Assembly (NCBI GenBank): GCA_009922885.1
Contig: RFUP01000079.1
Span: forward strand, 1-8,639
DNA from: Paracoccaceae bacterium
Lineage (GTDB): Bacteria > Pseudomonadota > Alphaproteobacteria > Rhodobacterales > Rhodobacteraceae
Direction of reading: 5' to 3'
DNA: 8,639 nucleotides
In this document: positions 1-7,532 of the stretch, piece after piece
Numbering within the stretch: position 1 is the first letter of the stretch
Layout of the letters: every line of letters begins with the position of its first letter
The notes under the pieces: generated by a model
Databases searched by the model: none
Seen by the model: the letters and a program-made list of their open reading frames with translations, nothing else
What the model was told of the DNA's origin: nothing
Translations under genes and position numbers: made by a program

Positions 1-698
1 CGCTCTCGAACGGCTGCGTTTGCTGCACCATGGGTTCTGATCTTTTCATGGCCATGGGCGACGCCCTTGATCGCCGCCCCCGCCCCGATCATCTCGTCAT
101 CGAAGCCTCCGGCGTGGCCGATCCTGCCAAAATTGCCGATGCGGCCCGCACCGAGCCGGAAATGAGTTATGGCGGTATCGCCGTGGTCGTGGATGCCGAA
201 AACTGGCCCGCGCTTGCCGATGATCCCCTCATCGGTGCCCAGCTTCAGGATCAGGTCAGCGTGGCCGATATGCTACTGATTTCCAAAGCAGAAAACGGCA
301 TTCCCGCAGTCCTCGCCCAGCGCCTGAAGTCCCTCAGCCCCGCGCCGCAAATCAATCTCGCAACTGCCCCGGAAGTGGCCCCGCTCCTCCTCTCGGGCAT
401 CCTTCCACGCCCCTTCACCCCCAAAACCGCCGCACACCCGCCCTATCTGGGCTGGAGCCACGAAAGCGAAACGCGCTACTCCCGCGCAGGTCTCTTCGAG
501 AAACTCAGCAACGCGCCTGAGGGCCTCTACCGGATCAAGGGCAAGGTTCTCGGCCTCGACGCCCCCGCTTGGGAAGTCCACCGCGTCGGCCGCCAAGTCG
601 AAATCAAGCGCAGCGAAACCGACCGCACGCGCCTCGTCGCCCTCGGCCCGGCCGCCAATCTCTCGACAGAAGAAATCGAAAACTGGTGGGCCGCCTAA
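1..698 (+). CDS. CobW/COG0523-family GTP-binding metallochaperone, C-terminal part (5' truncated by window edge)
   Basis: COG0523 proteins are G3E P-loop GTPases that deliver metals such as zinc or cobalt to client proteins. The reading frame is open from base 3, so the gene begins upstream of the window and the P-loop is not visible. The first visible residues are SNGCVCC, the family's CxCC metal-binding motif, which overlaps the switch region. VIEASGVADP follows (the family's E-[ST]-[ST]-G-ADP motif), then a VVVDAENW segment. The usual [NT]KxD guanine motif appears as SKAE (bases 282-293), which is atypical. From about base 470 to the end lies a CobW_C-like domain (FEKLSNAPEGLYRIKGKVLG). 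No His-rich metal-binding stretch is seen. The stop is TAA at 696-698. The gene converges on the ArsR gene. The family call is firm; the metal and client are unknown. Confidence 0.88.
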   Translation, partial: LSNGCVCCTMGSDLFMAMGDALDRRPRPDHLVIEASGVADPAKIADAARTEPEMSYGGIAVVVDAENWPALADDPLIGAQLQDQVSVADMLLISKAENGIPAVLAQRLKSLSPAPQINLATAPEVAPLLLSGILPRPFTPKTAAHPPYLGWSHESETRYSRAGLFEKLSNAPEGLYRIKGKVLGLDAPAWEVHRVGRQVEIKRSETDRTRLVALGPAANLSTEEIENWWAA

Positions 699-699
699 G

Positions 700-743
700 G
701 CATTTCGAGAAAAGGCCGATAGACTTTTTCGGCTAAGAAATGC
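700..743. repeat. Nested inverted repeat 3' of the CobW-family gene
   Basis: Outer arms GCATTTC (700-706) and GAAATGC (737-743) are perfect complements. Inside them GCCGA (715-719) pairs with TCGGC (729-733). The structure starts two bases after the CobW-family stop codon. A T-run lies in the inner loop rather than after the stem, so it is not a classical intrinsic terminator. It may be a 3'-end stabilising or processing hairpin. The pairing is read directly; the function is inferred. Confidence 0.45.
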
Positions 744-762
744 GTCAAATCATGAGCCTAAA

Positions 763-804
763 GCGCTTCTGCCGTTTCGACAATAAAGCGAAACGCTGTA
801 GCGC
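763..804. repeat. Nested inverted repeat at the 3' end of the ArsR-family gene
   Basis: Outer arms GCGCT (763-767) and AGCGC (800-804) enclose a perfect 7-base inverted repeat, CGTTTCG (773-779) and CGAAACG (789-795), with a 9-base loop. It lies just past the - strand ArsR stop codon. There is no clean T-tract after the stem. It has the same nested architecture as the 700-743 structure, and the two occupy almost the whole gap between convergent genes, so a role in ending or protecting both transcripts is plausible but unproven. Confidence 0.45.
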
Positions 805-807
805 GGC

Positions 808-1200
808 TCAGCAGCTCAAACGCCCGTCCGCCCCGCCATCCGGCGCGCAGAACAAGCGATAAAGAAGCGCGATCACCTCGGCGGTGTTTTCATCCGCTAG
901 GCTATAGAAAATCGTCTTGCCATCCCGACGCGTGGTCACAAGCCCTTCGTCGCGCAAGCGCGCCAGCATCTGGCTCACCGCCGCCTGCCGCAGCCCCAGC
1001 GCTTCTTCCAACTCGCCCACGGATTTCTCGCCCGAGCCCAAATGGCACAGGATCATCAAGCGCCCTTCATGGGCGAGCGTCTTCAGATAGGCCGCAGCGG
1101 CTTCTGCCGAACGAGCCATTTCTCCGGGCGGTGCGGGTGCCTTGGGCGGGTTATGCGAGTTCACAGGACCAACCAATTCTAAGATCGATGCCAAGCGCAT
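808..1200 (-). CDS. ArsR/SmtB-family regulator of the SqrR/BigR persulfide-sensor type
   Basis: A 130-residue winged-helix repressor. The core begins near residue 28 (MARSAEAAAAYLKTLAHEGR). The recognition helix region is LGLRQAAVSQMLARLRDEG (about 68-86) and the wing is TTRRDGKTIFYSL (89-101). C52 (in LMILCHL) and C118 (in LYRLFC) are 66 residues apart, the spacing I recall for Cys41 and Cys107 of Rhodobacter capsulatus SqrR, which link through a polysulfide bridge when reactive sulfur is present and derepress target genes. No ArsR-type CxC metal site is visible. The ATG at 1200 is chosen because AGGGGG lies 7 bases upstream; the alternative ATG at 1119 has GGAG only 2 bases away. The gene lies 72 bases after the dehydratase-like gene on the same strand. 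No sulfide-oxidation gene is visible nearby, so the targets are unknown. Confidence 0.85.
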   Translation of the reverse strand: MRLASILELVGPVNSHNPPKAPAPPGEMARSAEAAAAYLKTLAHEGRLMILCHLGSGEKSVGELEEALGLRQAAVSQMLARLRDEGLVTTRRDGKTIFYSLADENTAEVIALLYRLFCAPDGGADGRLSC

Positions 1201-1220
1201 AGCATAACCCCCTGCCGGAT

Positions 1221-1232
1221 GCGAGACCTCGC
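1221..1232. promoter_or_regulatory. Short palindrome upstream of the ArsR-family gene, possible operator
   Basis: GCGAG (1221-1225) and CTCGC (1228-1232) form a near-perfect palindrome about 20 bases before the ArsR start codon, just upstream of its ribosome binding site. ArsR repressors commonly autoregulate by binding an inverted repeat here, but known sites are usually longer and more AT-rich. This is a weak candidate only. Confidence 0.2.
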
Positions 1233-1272
1233 GCCGTTTTTGCCCGCCCCATTGCCTTTCGCTTTGGGAAAT

Positions 1273-2502
1273 TCAGTCCTGCCGCGGCGCGCCACCTTCA
1301 AACCGATTGCCATGCGCGTAATCACAAGGTGCTTCCTGCATCTGCAAATGCAGCCCTTCTCCGTCGAATGGATGGGCGCGCAGCAGGGTTTCATCCACCT
1401 CGATGCCCAAGCCCGGAGCCTCGGGGGCCCGCACATAACCCTCTTCCACCCGGATCCCGCCCTTGATGATGCGGTCATGTAACGGCGTCTCGATGATCTC
1501 GGCCATCAGCAAGTTCGGGATCGATACCGCCAATTGGATGTTCGCCGCCCATTCAATCGGTCCAGCATAAAGATGCGGTGCCATCTGCGCATTATGCACT
1601 TCTGCCATCGCCGCGATCTTCTTCATTTCCCAAATACCGCCCGCACGCCCGAGCGCTGGTTGCAAAATCTCCGCCGCGCCTGCGCGCAACACTGCGCCGA
1701 ACTCGGCCTTGGTCGTCAGCCGCTCACCCGCGGCCACCGGGATACGCACCGAACGCGCCACTGCCACCATCGAATGCAAATCATCCGGCGGCACCGGCTC
1801 TTCATACCACAGAGGCGAATAGGGCTCCAAAGCCTGCCCCATCCGGATCGCGCCTGCCGTCGAGAACTGCCCATGCGTGCCAAACAAAAGATCCGCCCGA
1901 TCCCCGACCGCCTCACGGATCGCCTTACAGAACGCGACCGACCGCGTGATATCCGACATCGCGGGCATATGCCCGCCACGGATCGTGTAGGGCCCCGCCG
2001 GATCGAACTTCACCGCCGTATACCCGCGCGACACCGCCTCCGCCGCGGCTTCCGCCGACATCTCCGGGCTCACCCAGAAATCCGCCGCCTTCATCCCCGG
2101 CAACGGATACAAATACGTATAGGCCCGCACCCGCTCGTTCATCTTGCCGCCGATCAAGGCCCAGACAGGCCGATCCCGATCCTTGCCCAGAATATCCCAG
2201 CACGCGATCTCCAGCCCCGAAAACGCCCCGATCACCGTCGGATCAGGCCGCTGCGTGAACCCCGAAGAATACACGCGGCGGAACATCAACTCGATGTTCT
2301 CGGGGTTCTCCCCCGCCATATGCCGCTCGAACACGTCGCGGATCACCGCTTCCATCGCCTTCGGACCGATGGTCGAGGCATAAACCTCGCCCCAGCCAGT
2401 GATGCCAGTATCCGTCGTGACCTTCACGAAAATCCAGTATCGCCCGCCCCAGCCAGGTGGTGGCGGCGACGTGACGATGACATCAAGCTCTTGCAAGCGC
2501 AT
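1273..2502 (-). CDS. Mandelate racemase/muconate lactonizing enzyme-family protein, probable acid-sugar dehydratase-like
   Basis: 409 residues of the enolase superfamily, whose members abstract a proton alpha to a carboxylate using Mg2+. The N-terminal capping domain spans about 1-125 (RYWIFVKVTTDTGITGWGE; FSGLEIACWDILGK), then a TIM barrel with VKFDP (164-168), FGTHGQ (207-212), WYEEP (232-236), AAGERL (257-262), QPALGRAGG (281-289) and APHLYAGP (308-315). Placed beside E. coli galactonate dehydratase DgoD, H210 and H310 match its catalytic histidines, and E234/E235 and E260 match two metal ligands. The first metal ligand Asp is Gly208, and the dyad Asp is Ala283. The ATG at 2502 has GGGGGAG about 6 bases upstream. 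No sugar transporter or aldolase is adjacent. The family is firm; the substrate is unknown, and activity could be altered. Confidence 0.88.
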   Translation of the reverse strand: MRLQELDVIVTSPPPPGWGGRYWIFVKVTTDTGITGWGEVYASTIGPKAMEAVIRDVFERHMAGENPENIELMFRRVYSSGFTQRPDPTVIGAFSGLEIACWDILGKDRDRPVWALIGGKMNERVRAYTYLYPLPGMKAADFWVSPEMSAEAAAEAVSRGYTAVKFDPAGPYTIRGGHMPAMSDITRSVAFCKAIREAVGDRADLLFGTHGQFSTAGAIRMGQALEPYSPLWYEEPVPPDDLHSMVAVARSVRIPVAAGERLTTKAEFGAVLRAGAAEILQPALGRAGGIWEMKKIAAMAEVHNAQMAPHLYAGPIEWAANIQLAVSIPNLLMAEIIETPLHDRIIKGGIRVEEGYVRAPEAPGLGIEVDETLLRAHPFDGEGLHLQMQEAPCDYAHGNRFEGGAPRQD

Positions 2503-2579
2503 GGAAGGCTCCCCCTTTTCTGGAAACCTGCGCTGGCCTCAGCCGCAAAGCAAGGCAAGAAGCGTCAAAAAGTGTCGCG

Positions 2580-2595
2580 AAAAGGGCTGCGCCCT
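2580..2595 (-). terminator. Weak possible intrinsic terminator after the small lipoprotein gene
   Basis: Read on the - strand, AGGGC-GCA-GCCCT forms a 5-bp stem with a 3-base loop, followed by TTT and, a few bases later, a second run of five T. It begins 4 bases after the lipoprotein stop codon. The stem is short and the T-tract interrupted, so termination may be partial, letting some transcripts continue into the dehydratase-like gene. Confidence 0.3.
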
Positions 2596-2599
2596 AACC

Positions 2600-2947
2600 T
2601 TAGCTGCACATCGCCTCGGAGGTCTGGCCGAAGTTCTTCCACCGTTTCCAGAACGCCTCGTTGAACACATTATCCGACTGCCGCACCTCCTGCGCCCGCT
2701 GCGGTTCGCTCCAGAAGGTTGCACCTCTCTTCTGGTCGGCATCGCTCAAGGTCATATGCGCAACCTGCTGGATGCACCCGCACAGGGCGCCCGATCGCGC
2801 CTTGCGGTCCGAGCGCATGCAGGCCGAGGCGATCGGCCCGCTGGCCGATGCCGTTGCGTATTGGCTCCGCGCAGAATGCCCCCGTGACGCTCCGCTGCCG
2901 CACCCCACTAGAACCATCAGAATCGCTAATGCCGCTATCGCCCGCAT
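2600..2947 (-). CDS. Small cysteine-containing lipoprotein, function unknown
   Basis: 115 residues. Residues 1-15 form a short signal peptide (one Arg, then a hydrophobic core) ending in the lipobox L13-V14-G15-C16, so C16 should be lipidated and the protein anchored to a membrane facing the periplasm. Residue +2 is Gly, which by the E. coli Lol rule favours the outer membrane. The mature part has a conserved-looking block, ACMRSDRKARSGALCGC (42-58), with C43, C56 and C58, and a fourth Cys at C114 next to the C-terminus, suggesting two disulfides. A charged, Trp-containing helical region follows (about 68-108). I recall similar proteins in Rhodobacterales, sometimes named arginine transporter, but nothing here looks like a transporter. 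The ATG has GGAG 6 bases upstream. The gene is divergent from lepA. Confidence 0.8.
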   Translation of the reverse strand: MRAIAALAILMVLVGCGSGASRGHSARSQYATASASGPIASACMRSDRKARSGALCGCIQQVAHMTLSDADQKRGATFWSEPQRAQEVRQSDNVFNEAFWKRWKNFGQTSEAMCS

Positions 2948-3113
2948 ACCCTACTCCACCATCGCGCCGCCCCTCGGATCGGAGCCTTTTCCGGCGCTTT
3001 TGCCTCGCGCGCACTATGCCTGAAGTTGTCGGAAGGTGCAAACAGCCCACAGCCGCCCCGAAACCCCGCGATCGTCCTTGACCAAAAGGGGTTTCCCCAT
3101 CATATCGCGCGCC
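2948..3113. other. Divergent intergenic region between the lipoprotein gene and lepA
   Basis: 166 bases that should hold the promoters of both genes. I found no convincing -35/-10 pair in either direction. The only local structure is a 4-bp GGGG/CCCC hairpin with a TTT loop at 3088-3098, shortly before the lepA start; the AAGGGG it contains is 22 bases from the ATG, too far for a normal ribosome binding site. Confidence 0.4.
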
Positions 3114-4913
<1,800 letters not shown>

Positions 4914-4917
4914 TCGG

Positions 4918-4942
4918 AAAGCGGGGGCAACCCCGCTTTTTT
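4918..4942 (+). terminator. Rho-independent terminator of lepA
   Basis: GCGGGG (4921-4926), tetraloop GCAA, CCCCGC (4931-4936), then six T (4937-4942). AAA before the stem also pairs with the first T residues. It starts 4 bases after the lepA TGA. The GNRA-type loop, GC stem and T-run make this a textbook intrinsic terminator. Confidence 0.93.
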
Positions 4943-5040
4943 CTTGCTCGCGCAAAACGCCCGGCCACCCGCACCAGAGGCAGGCCAGAACTCGTTCCAA
5001 TATCGTGGCGCGAAGGGTTTCCATCCCCACAGCCTGACAG

Positions 5041-5071
5041 AAAAAAGTTAAGGCCGGGTTTCCCCGGCCTT
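5041..5071 (-). terminator. Rho-independent terminator of the C-S lyase gene, flanked by T-tracts in both directions
   Basis: AAGGCCGGG (5050-5058) pairs perfectly with CCCGGCCTT (5063-5071) across a 4-base loop. On the - strand the stem is followed by AAC and six T (5041-5049), 25 bases after the stop of the gene ending at 5096. On the + strand it is followed by a weaker interrupted T-tract, so it may back up the lepA terminator. The stretch between the two terminators (4943-5040) holds nothing recognisable. Confidence 0.88.
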
Positions 5072-5095
5072 TCCCTTTTCCTCAAACTGCGCGGT

Positions 5096-6265
5096 TCACT
5101 GCAAATCCGCGAAAGCCTTCTGCAACCGCTCCACAGCGTCCTCGATCTGGGCCCGCGGCATTGCAAGGTTGAAGCGCAGGAAGGTCTCGCCGCCGGAACC
5201 GAAGGTCGCGCCGTGGTTGGCCGCGATCTTCGCATCTTTCTCCACCCGCTTCTCGACCTCTGCCGTCTCCATTCCCGTGCCCGAGAAATCCACCCAAGCG
5301 AGGTAAGTCGATGCCAATCCCATCGAAGAAACACCCGGGATGGCATTCACACCAGCATCGAAAACCTTCGCGTTTTCATGGATATAGGCCACGCACTCAT
5401 CCACCCATTTCGCCCCCGCGGGGCTATAAGCCGCTTCCGCCATAAAGAGCCCGAAGGAGTTCGGTGAAAGCCCAAGCCCCATCATCCGCTTCTCGAATTT
5501 CGCCCGCATTTCGGGGTGATGGATGATCACATTGCCCGAATGGCTCCCCGCGATGTTGAAGGTCTTCGTCGAGGCCGTCATCATGATGCAGCCGTCATTT
5601 CCGGTCACATTGGCCATCGGAATATGCTTGGCACCGGGGAACACCAGATCGTGGTGGATCTCGTCAGAGACCAGAACCAGCCCGTGTTCTTTCGCAAACC
5701 CCGCCAGCGCTTCCAGTTCGGCCCGCTCCCAAACCCGGCCACCCGGATTATGCGGCGAGCAGAGGATCACCATCGAGGCACCTTCGGCCTTCACCACCTT
5801 GGCGGCATGGTCAAAATCCATCTCGTAGCGGCCATTGCGCTGCACCAGCGGGCTTTCCACCACGCGGCGGTCATTGGCGCGGATCACCTTGGCGAAAGCG
5901 TGATAGACGGGGGTAAACAGCAACACCCCGTCGCCCGGCTTGGTGAAGGTCTCCACACACATCGCCGTGCCGTTCACCAAGCCATGCGTGGTGAAAATCG
6001 CCTTCGGGTCCAACGCCCAGCCATGGCGCTCTTTCATCCACCACTGGATCGCTGCGCGGTAGGCAGCATCATCGCCGTAATAGCCGTAAACGCCATGGTC
6101 GCGCATTTTCTGCACGGCCGCCTGAATGCAATCCGGCGCGCGGAAATCCATATCCGCCACCCACATCGAAAGGCCTTTATCAGCTGGCACCCCGTAAAGC
6201 GCCTCCATGGCATCCCACTTCACGGAGTGGGTGTTGCGGCGGTCGATGATCTGGTCGAAACTCAT
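5096..6265 (-). CDS. patB: PatB/MalY-family PLP-dependent C-S beta-lyase (putative cystathionine beta-lyase)
   Basis: 389 residues, a fold-type I PLP aminotransferase-like enzyme of the MalY/PatB group, which cleaves C-S bonds in cystathionine or cysteine conjugates to give a thiol, pyruvate and ammonia in the cytosol. The start SFDQIIDRRNTHSVKWD and MWVADMDFRAP (34-44) are family signatures. SPHNPGGRVW (170-179) is the cofactor/substrate Asn loop, and D201 in SDEIHHDLVF should bind the pyridine nitrogen. K234 in TASTKTFNIAGSHSGN is the Schiff-base lysine, and the Arg of FLRFNLAMPR near the C-terminus should bind the substrate carboxylate. The ATG at 6265 has AGAGGGA about 7 bases upstream. 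The gene stands alone, divergent from the deformylase cluster and convergent with lepA. Exact substrate and any regulatory role (as for MalY) cannot be told. Confidence 0.9.
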   Translation of the reverse strand: MSFDQIIDRRNTHSVKWDAMEALYGVPADKGLSMWVADMDFRAPDCIQAAVQKMRDHGVYGYYGDDAAYRAAIQWWMKERHGWALDPKAIFTTHGLVNGTAMCVETFTKPGDGVLLFTPVYHAFAKVIRANDRRVVESPLVQRNGRYEMDFDHAAKVVKAEGASMVILCSPHNPGGRVWERAELEALAGFAKEHGLVLVSDEIHHDLVFPGAKHIPMANVTGNDGCIMMTASTKTFNIAGSHSGNVIIHHPEMRAKFEKRMMGLGLSPNSFGLFMAEAAYSPAGAKWVDECVAYIHENAKVFDAGVNAIPGVSSMGLASTYLAWVDFSGTGMETAEVEKRVEKDAKIAANHGATFGSGGETFLRFNLAMPRAQIEDAVERLQKAFADLQ

Positions 6266-6522
6266 TGTCTAATCCCTCTTGTCCCACGCCAAGGATACTC
6301 CCAAGACTCGGCGGCGCAATTGCGCATGCGTCCTGAGGACCATTTACCACATCTTACCCACATACCGGAATAGACTTCCAGCAACGCGCCATATTTCGGA
6401 ACAATTTTTCATAAACGAAGCAATTATATGGAAAGCATCCCTCCTCAATCAATGCCAAATCGCCTTTTCCAGAACATCCTGCCCCATTGCGCGCCACTGC
6501 CCCTTCGCTTAAATCCCTCCGC
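6266..6522. other. Divergent intergenic region with an AT-rich island, between patB and the first def
   Basis: 257 bases that should carry the promoters for the C-S lyase and the deformylase operon. The middle (about 6390-6460) is clearly more AT-rich than the rest of the window (runs such as CAATTTTTCATAAACG and CAATTATATGG), as expected for a promoter zone. I could not fix a -35/-10 pair with good spacing on the + strand. Toward the lyase, TTGCGC and TATCCT (complements of 6314-6319 and 6292-6297 region) are 16-17 bases apart but match the sigma-70 consensus weakly. No small ORF is supported. Confidence 0.4.
6314..6330. promoter_or_regulatory. Two overlapping perfect palindromes in the patB-def intergenic region
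   Basis: GCGCAATTGCGC (6314-6325) is a perfect 12-base palindrome, and CGCATGCG (6323-6330) is a perfect 8-base palindrome overlapping its right end. They lie about 50-65 bases upstream of the lyase start and at the edge of its only weak promoter candidate. They could form an operator, but short palindromes rich in GCGC arise easily at this GC content. Confidence 0.25.
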
Positions 6523-7041
6523 ATGACCAAACGCCCGATCCTCATTCACCCCGATCCGCGCCTTCGCAAAGTCGCCAGCGCCGTCCCGGACCTCTCGGAC
6601 GAGCTGCGCCGCATGGCTGATGACATGCTCGAAACCATGTATGACGCCCCCGGCATCGGCCTTGCCGCGCCGCAAATCGGCCAGAACCATCGCCTGATCG
6701 TGCTGGATTGCGTGAAAGAGAAATCCGAAGCGCCGCGCCCCCTCGTGATGTTCAATCCCGAGATCGTCGCCTCTTCGGATGAAAAAAGCGTTTATGAGGA
6801 AGGCTGCCTGTCGATCCCCGAGCAATACGCCGAAGTCACCCGCCCCGCCGAAGTCTCTGTCCGCTGGGTCGATTACAACGGCGCGGAACAGCAGGAAGAT
6901 TTCAGCGGTCTTTGGGCCACCTGCGTGCAGCACGAAATCGACCACCTCGATGGCAAACTCTTCATCGACTACCTCACACCCCTGAAGCGCCAACTCATCA
7001 CTCGCAAGATGCAAAAACTGAAGCGCGAGCGGTTCCGCTGA
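6523..7041 (+). CDS. def: Peptide deformylase, full catalytic set (first of three tandem paralogues)
   Basis: 172 residues. Peptide deformylase is a metal (Fe2+/Zn2+) hydrolase that removes the formyl group from the initiator Met of nascent chains at the ribosome exit. All three motifs are intact: GIGLAAPQ (44-51), EGCLS (93-97, metal ligand C95) and HEIDH (137-141, ligands H137 and H141, catalytic E138). The C-terminus (LTPLKRQLITRKMQKLKRERFR) is a basic helix like the one that anchors E. coli deformylase to the ribosome. The ATG at 6523 is preferred over a TTG at 6487 because it gives the normal family start (MTKRPILIHPDPRLRKV), though no clear Shine-Dalgarno precedes it. Its TGA overlaps the next gene's ATG by one base. 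This is the likely housekeeping enzyme of the cluster. Confidence 0.96.
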   Translation: MTKRPILIHPDPRLRKVASAVPDLSDELRRMADDMLETMYDAPGIGLAAPQIGQNHRLIVLDCVKEKSEAPRPLVMFNPEIVASSDEKSVYEEGCLSIPEQYAEVTRPAEVSVRWVDYNGAEQQEDFSGLWATCVQHEIDHLDGKLFIDYLTPLKRQLITRKMQKLKRERFR

Positions 7042-7532
7042 TGCGCGAGGTCGTGCTCTGGCCCGATCCGCGCCTCTCCACGCCTTGCGCGCCCGTCGGC
7101 TCCGAGGATGTTTCGGCCCTCGTCACCGAAATGTTCGAAGTGATGTATGCCGCCCCCGGCCGCGGCCTCGCCGCACCGCAGATCGGCGTGTTGAAACGCA
7201 TCTTCGTTATGGATTGCGGCTGGAAAGACGGCGACATGACGCCCATCGCCTGCATCGATCCCGAAATCCTCTGGTCTTCCGCCGAAACCGGCGAGATGAC
7301 CGAAGGTTGTCTCTCGATCCCCGACGCTCCCGCGCCCGTCACCCGGCCGTTGGAAATCCGCCTCGCCTATACCGACCTCACTGGCGCGCGGATCGAACAG
7401 CACCTCACCGGTTTTGAAGCCCGCTGCGCCCAGCATGAGTTCGACCATCTCGAAGGCCGCGTGATCTTCGACCGCCTCGCCCCCGATCTGCGCGCCGCCC
7501 TTGAAACCCCCTATCTGGAAGCCCGCGCATGA
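7041..7532 (+). CDS. def: Second peptide deformylase, catalytic motifs intact, short C-terminus
   Basis: 163 residues from the ATG at 7041, which overlaps the upstream TGA (TGATG). Motif 1 is GRGLAAPQ (40-47), motif 2 EGCLS (88-92, ligand C90), motif 3 HEFDH (132-136, ligands H132 and H136, catalytic E133), so an active metallohydrolase is expected. It differs from the first copy in a WPDPRL start, an Arg in motif 1, a Phe in motif 3 and, most clearly, a C-terminus (APDLRAALETPYLEARA) that lacks the Lys/Arg-rich ribosome-binding helix. It may therefore act on released peptides or need a partner to reach the ribosome; that part is inference. The frame opens upstream at 6912, but that extension overlaps the first def and is not family sequence. 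Its stop overlaps the third gene by ATGA. Confidence 0.94.
   Translation: MREVVLWPDPRLSTPCAPVGSEDVSALVTEMFEVMYAAPGRGLAAPQIGVLKRIFVMDCGWKDGDMTPIACIDPEILWSSAETGEMTEGCLSIPDAPAPVTRPLEIRLAYTDLTGARIEQHLTGFEARCAQHEFDHLEGRVIFDRLAPDLRAALETPYLEARA

Noticed and set aside
2563..2568. TTGACG (- strand) as a -35 box for the dehydratase-like gene
   Set aside because: A good -35 match, but the sequence 17 bases downstream (CGGCTG) does not resemble a -10 box, so no promoter is called.
1534..2664. 376-codon open frame on the + strand opposite the dehydratase-like gene
   Set aside because: The product is Arg/His/Pro-rich with no recognisable motif, and the opposite strand encodes a clear enolase-superfamily protein with a good ribosome binding site.
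3036..3113. N-terminal extension of LepA from a GTG at 3036
   Set aside because: The 26 extra residues are not like LepA, the purine run abuts the GTG with no spacing, and the ATG at 3114 gives the standard 599-residue protein.
5516..6373. 285-codon open frame on the + strand opposite the C-S lyase gene
   Set aside because: Antisense shadow of a well-supported PLP enzyme, with His/Arg-rich composition and no family signature.
6405..6430. TTTTTC and TATATG/TTATAT as a + strand promoter for the def operon
   Set aside because: The spacing is only about 13-14 bases and the -35 match is poor; the AT-rich zone is noted, but no exact promoter is claimed.
6912..7040. Upstream extension of the second deformylase within the first def
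   Set aside because: The extra residues are an out-of-frame reading of the first def 3' end; the ATG at 7041 gives a normal family N-terminus and a classic stop/start overlap.
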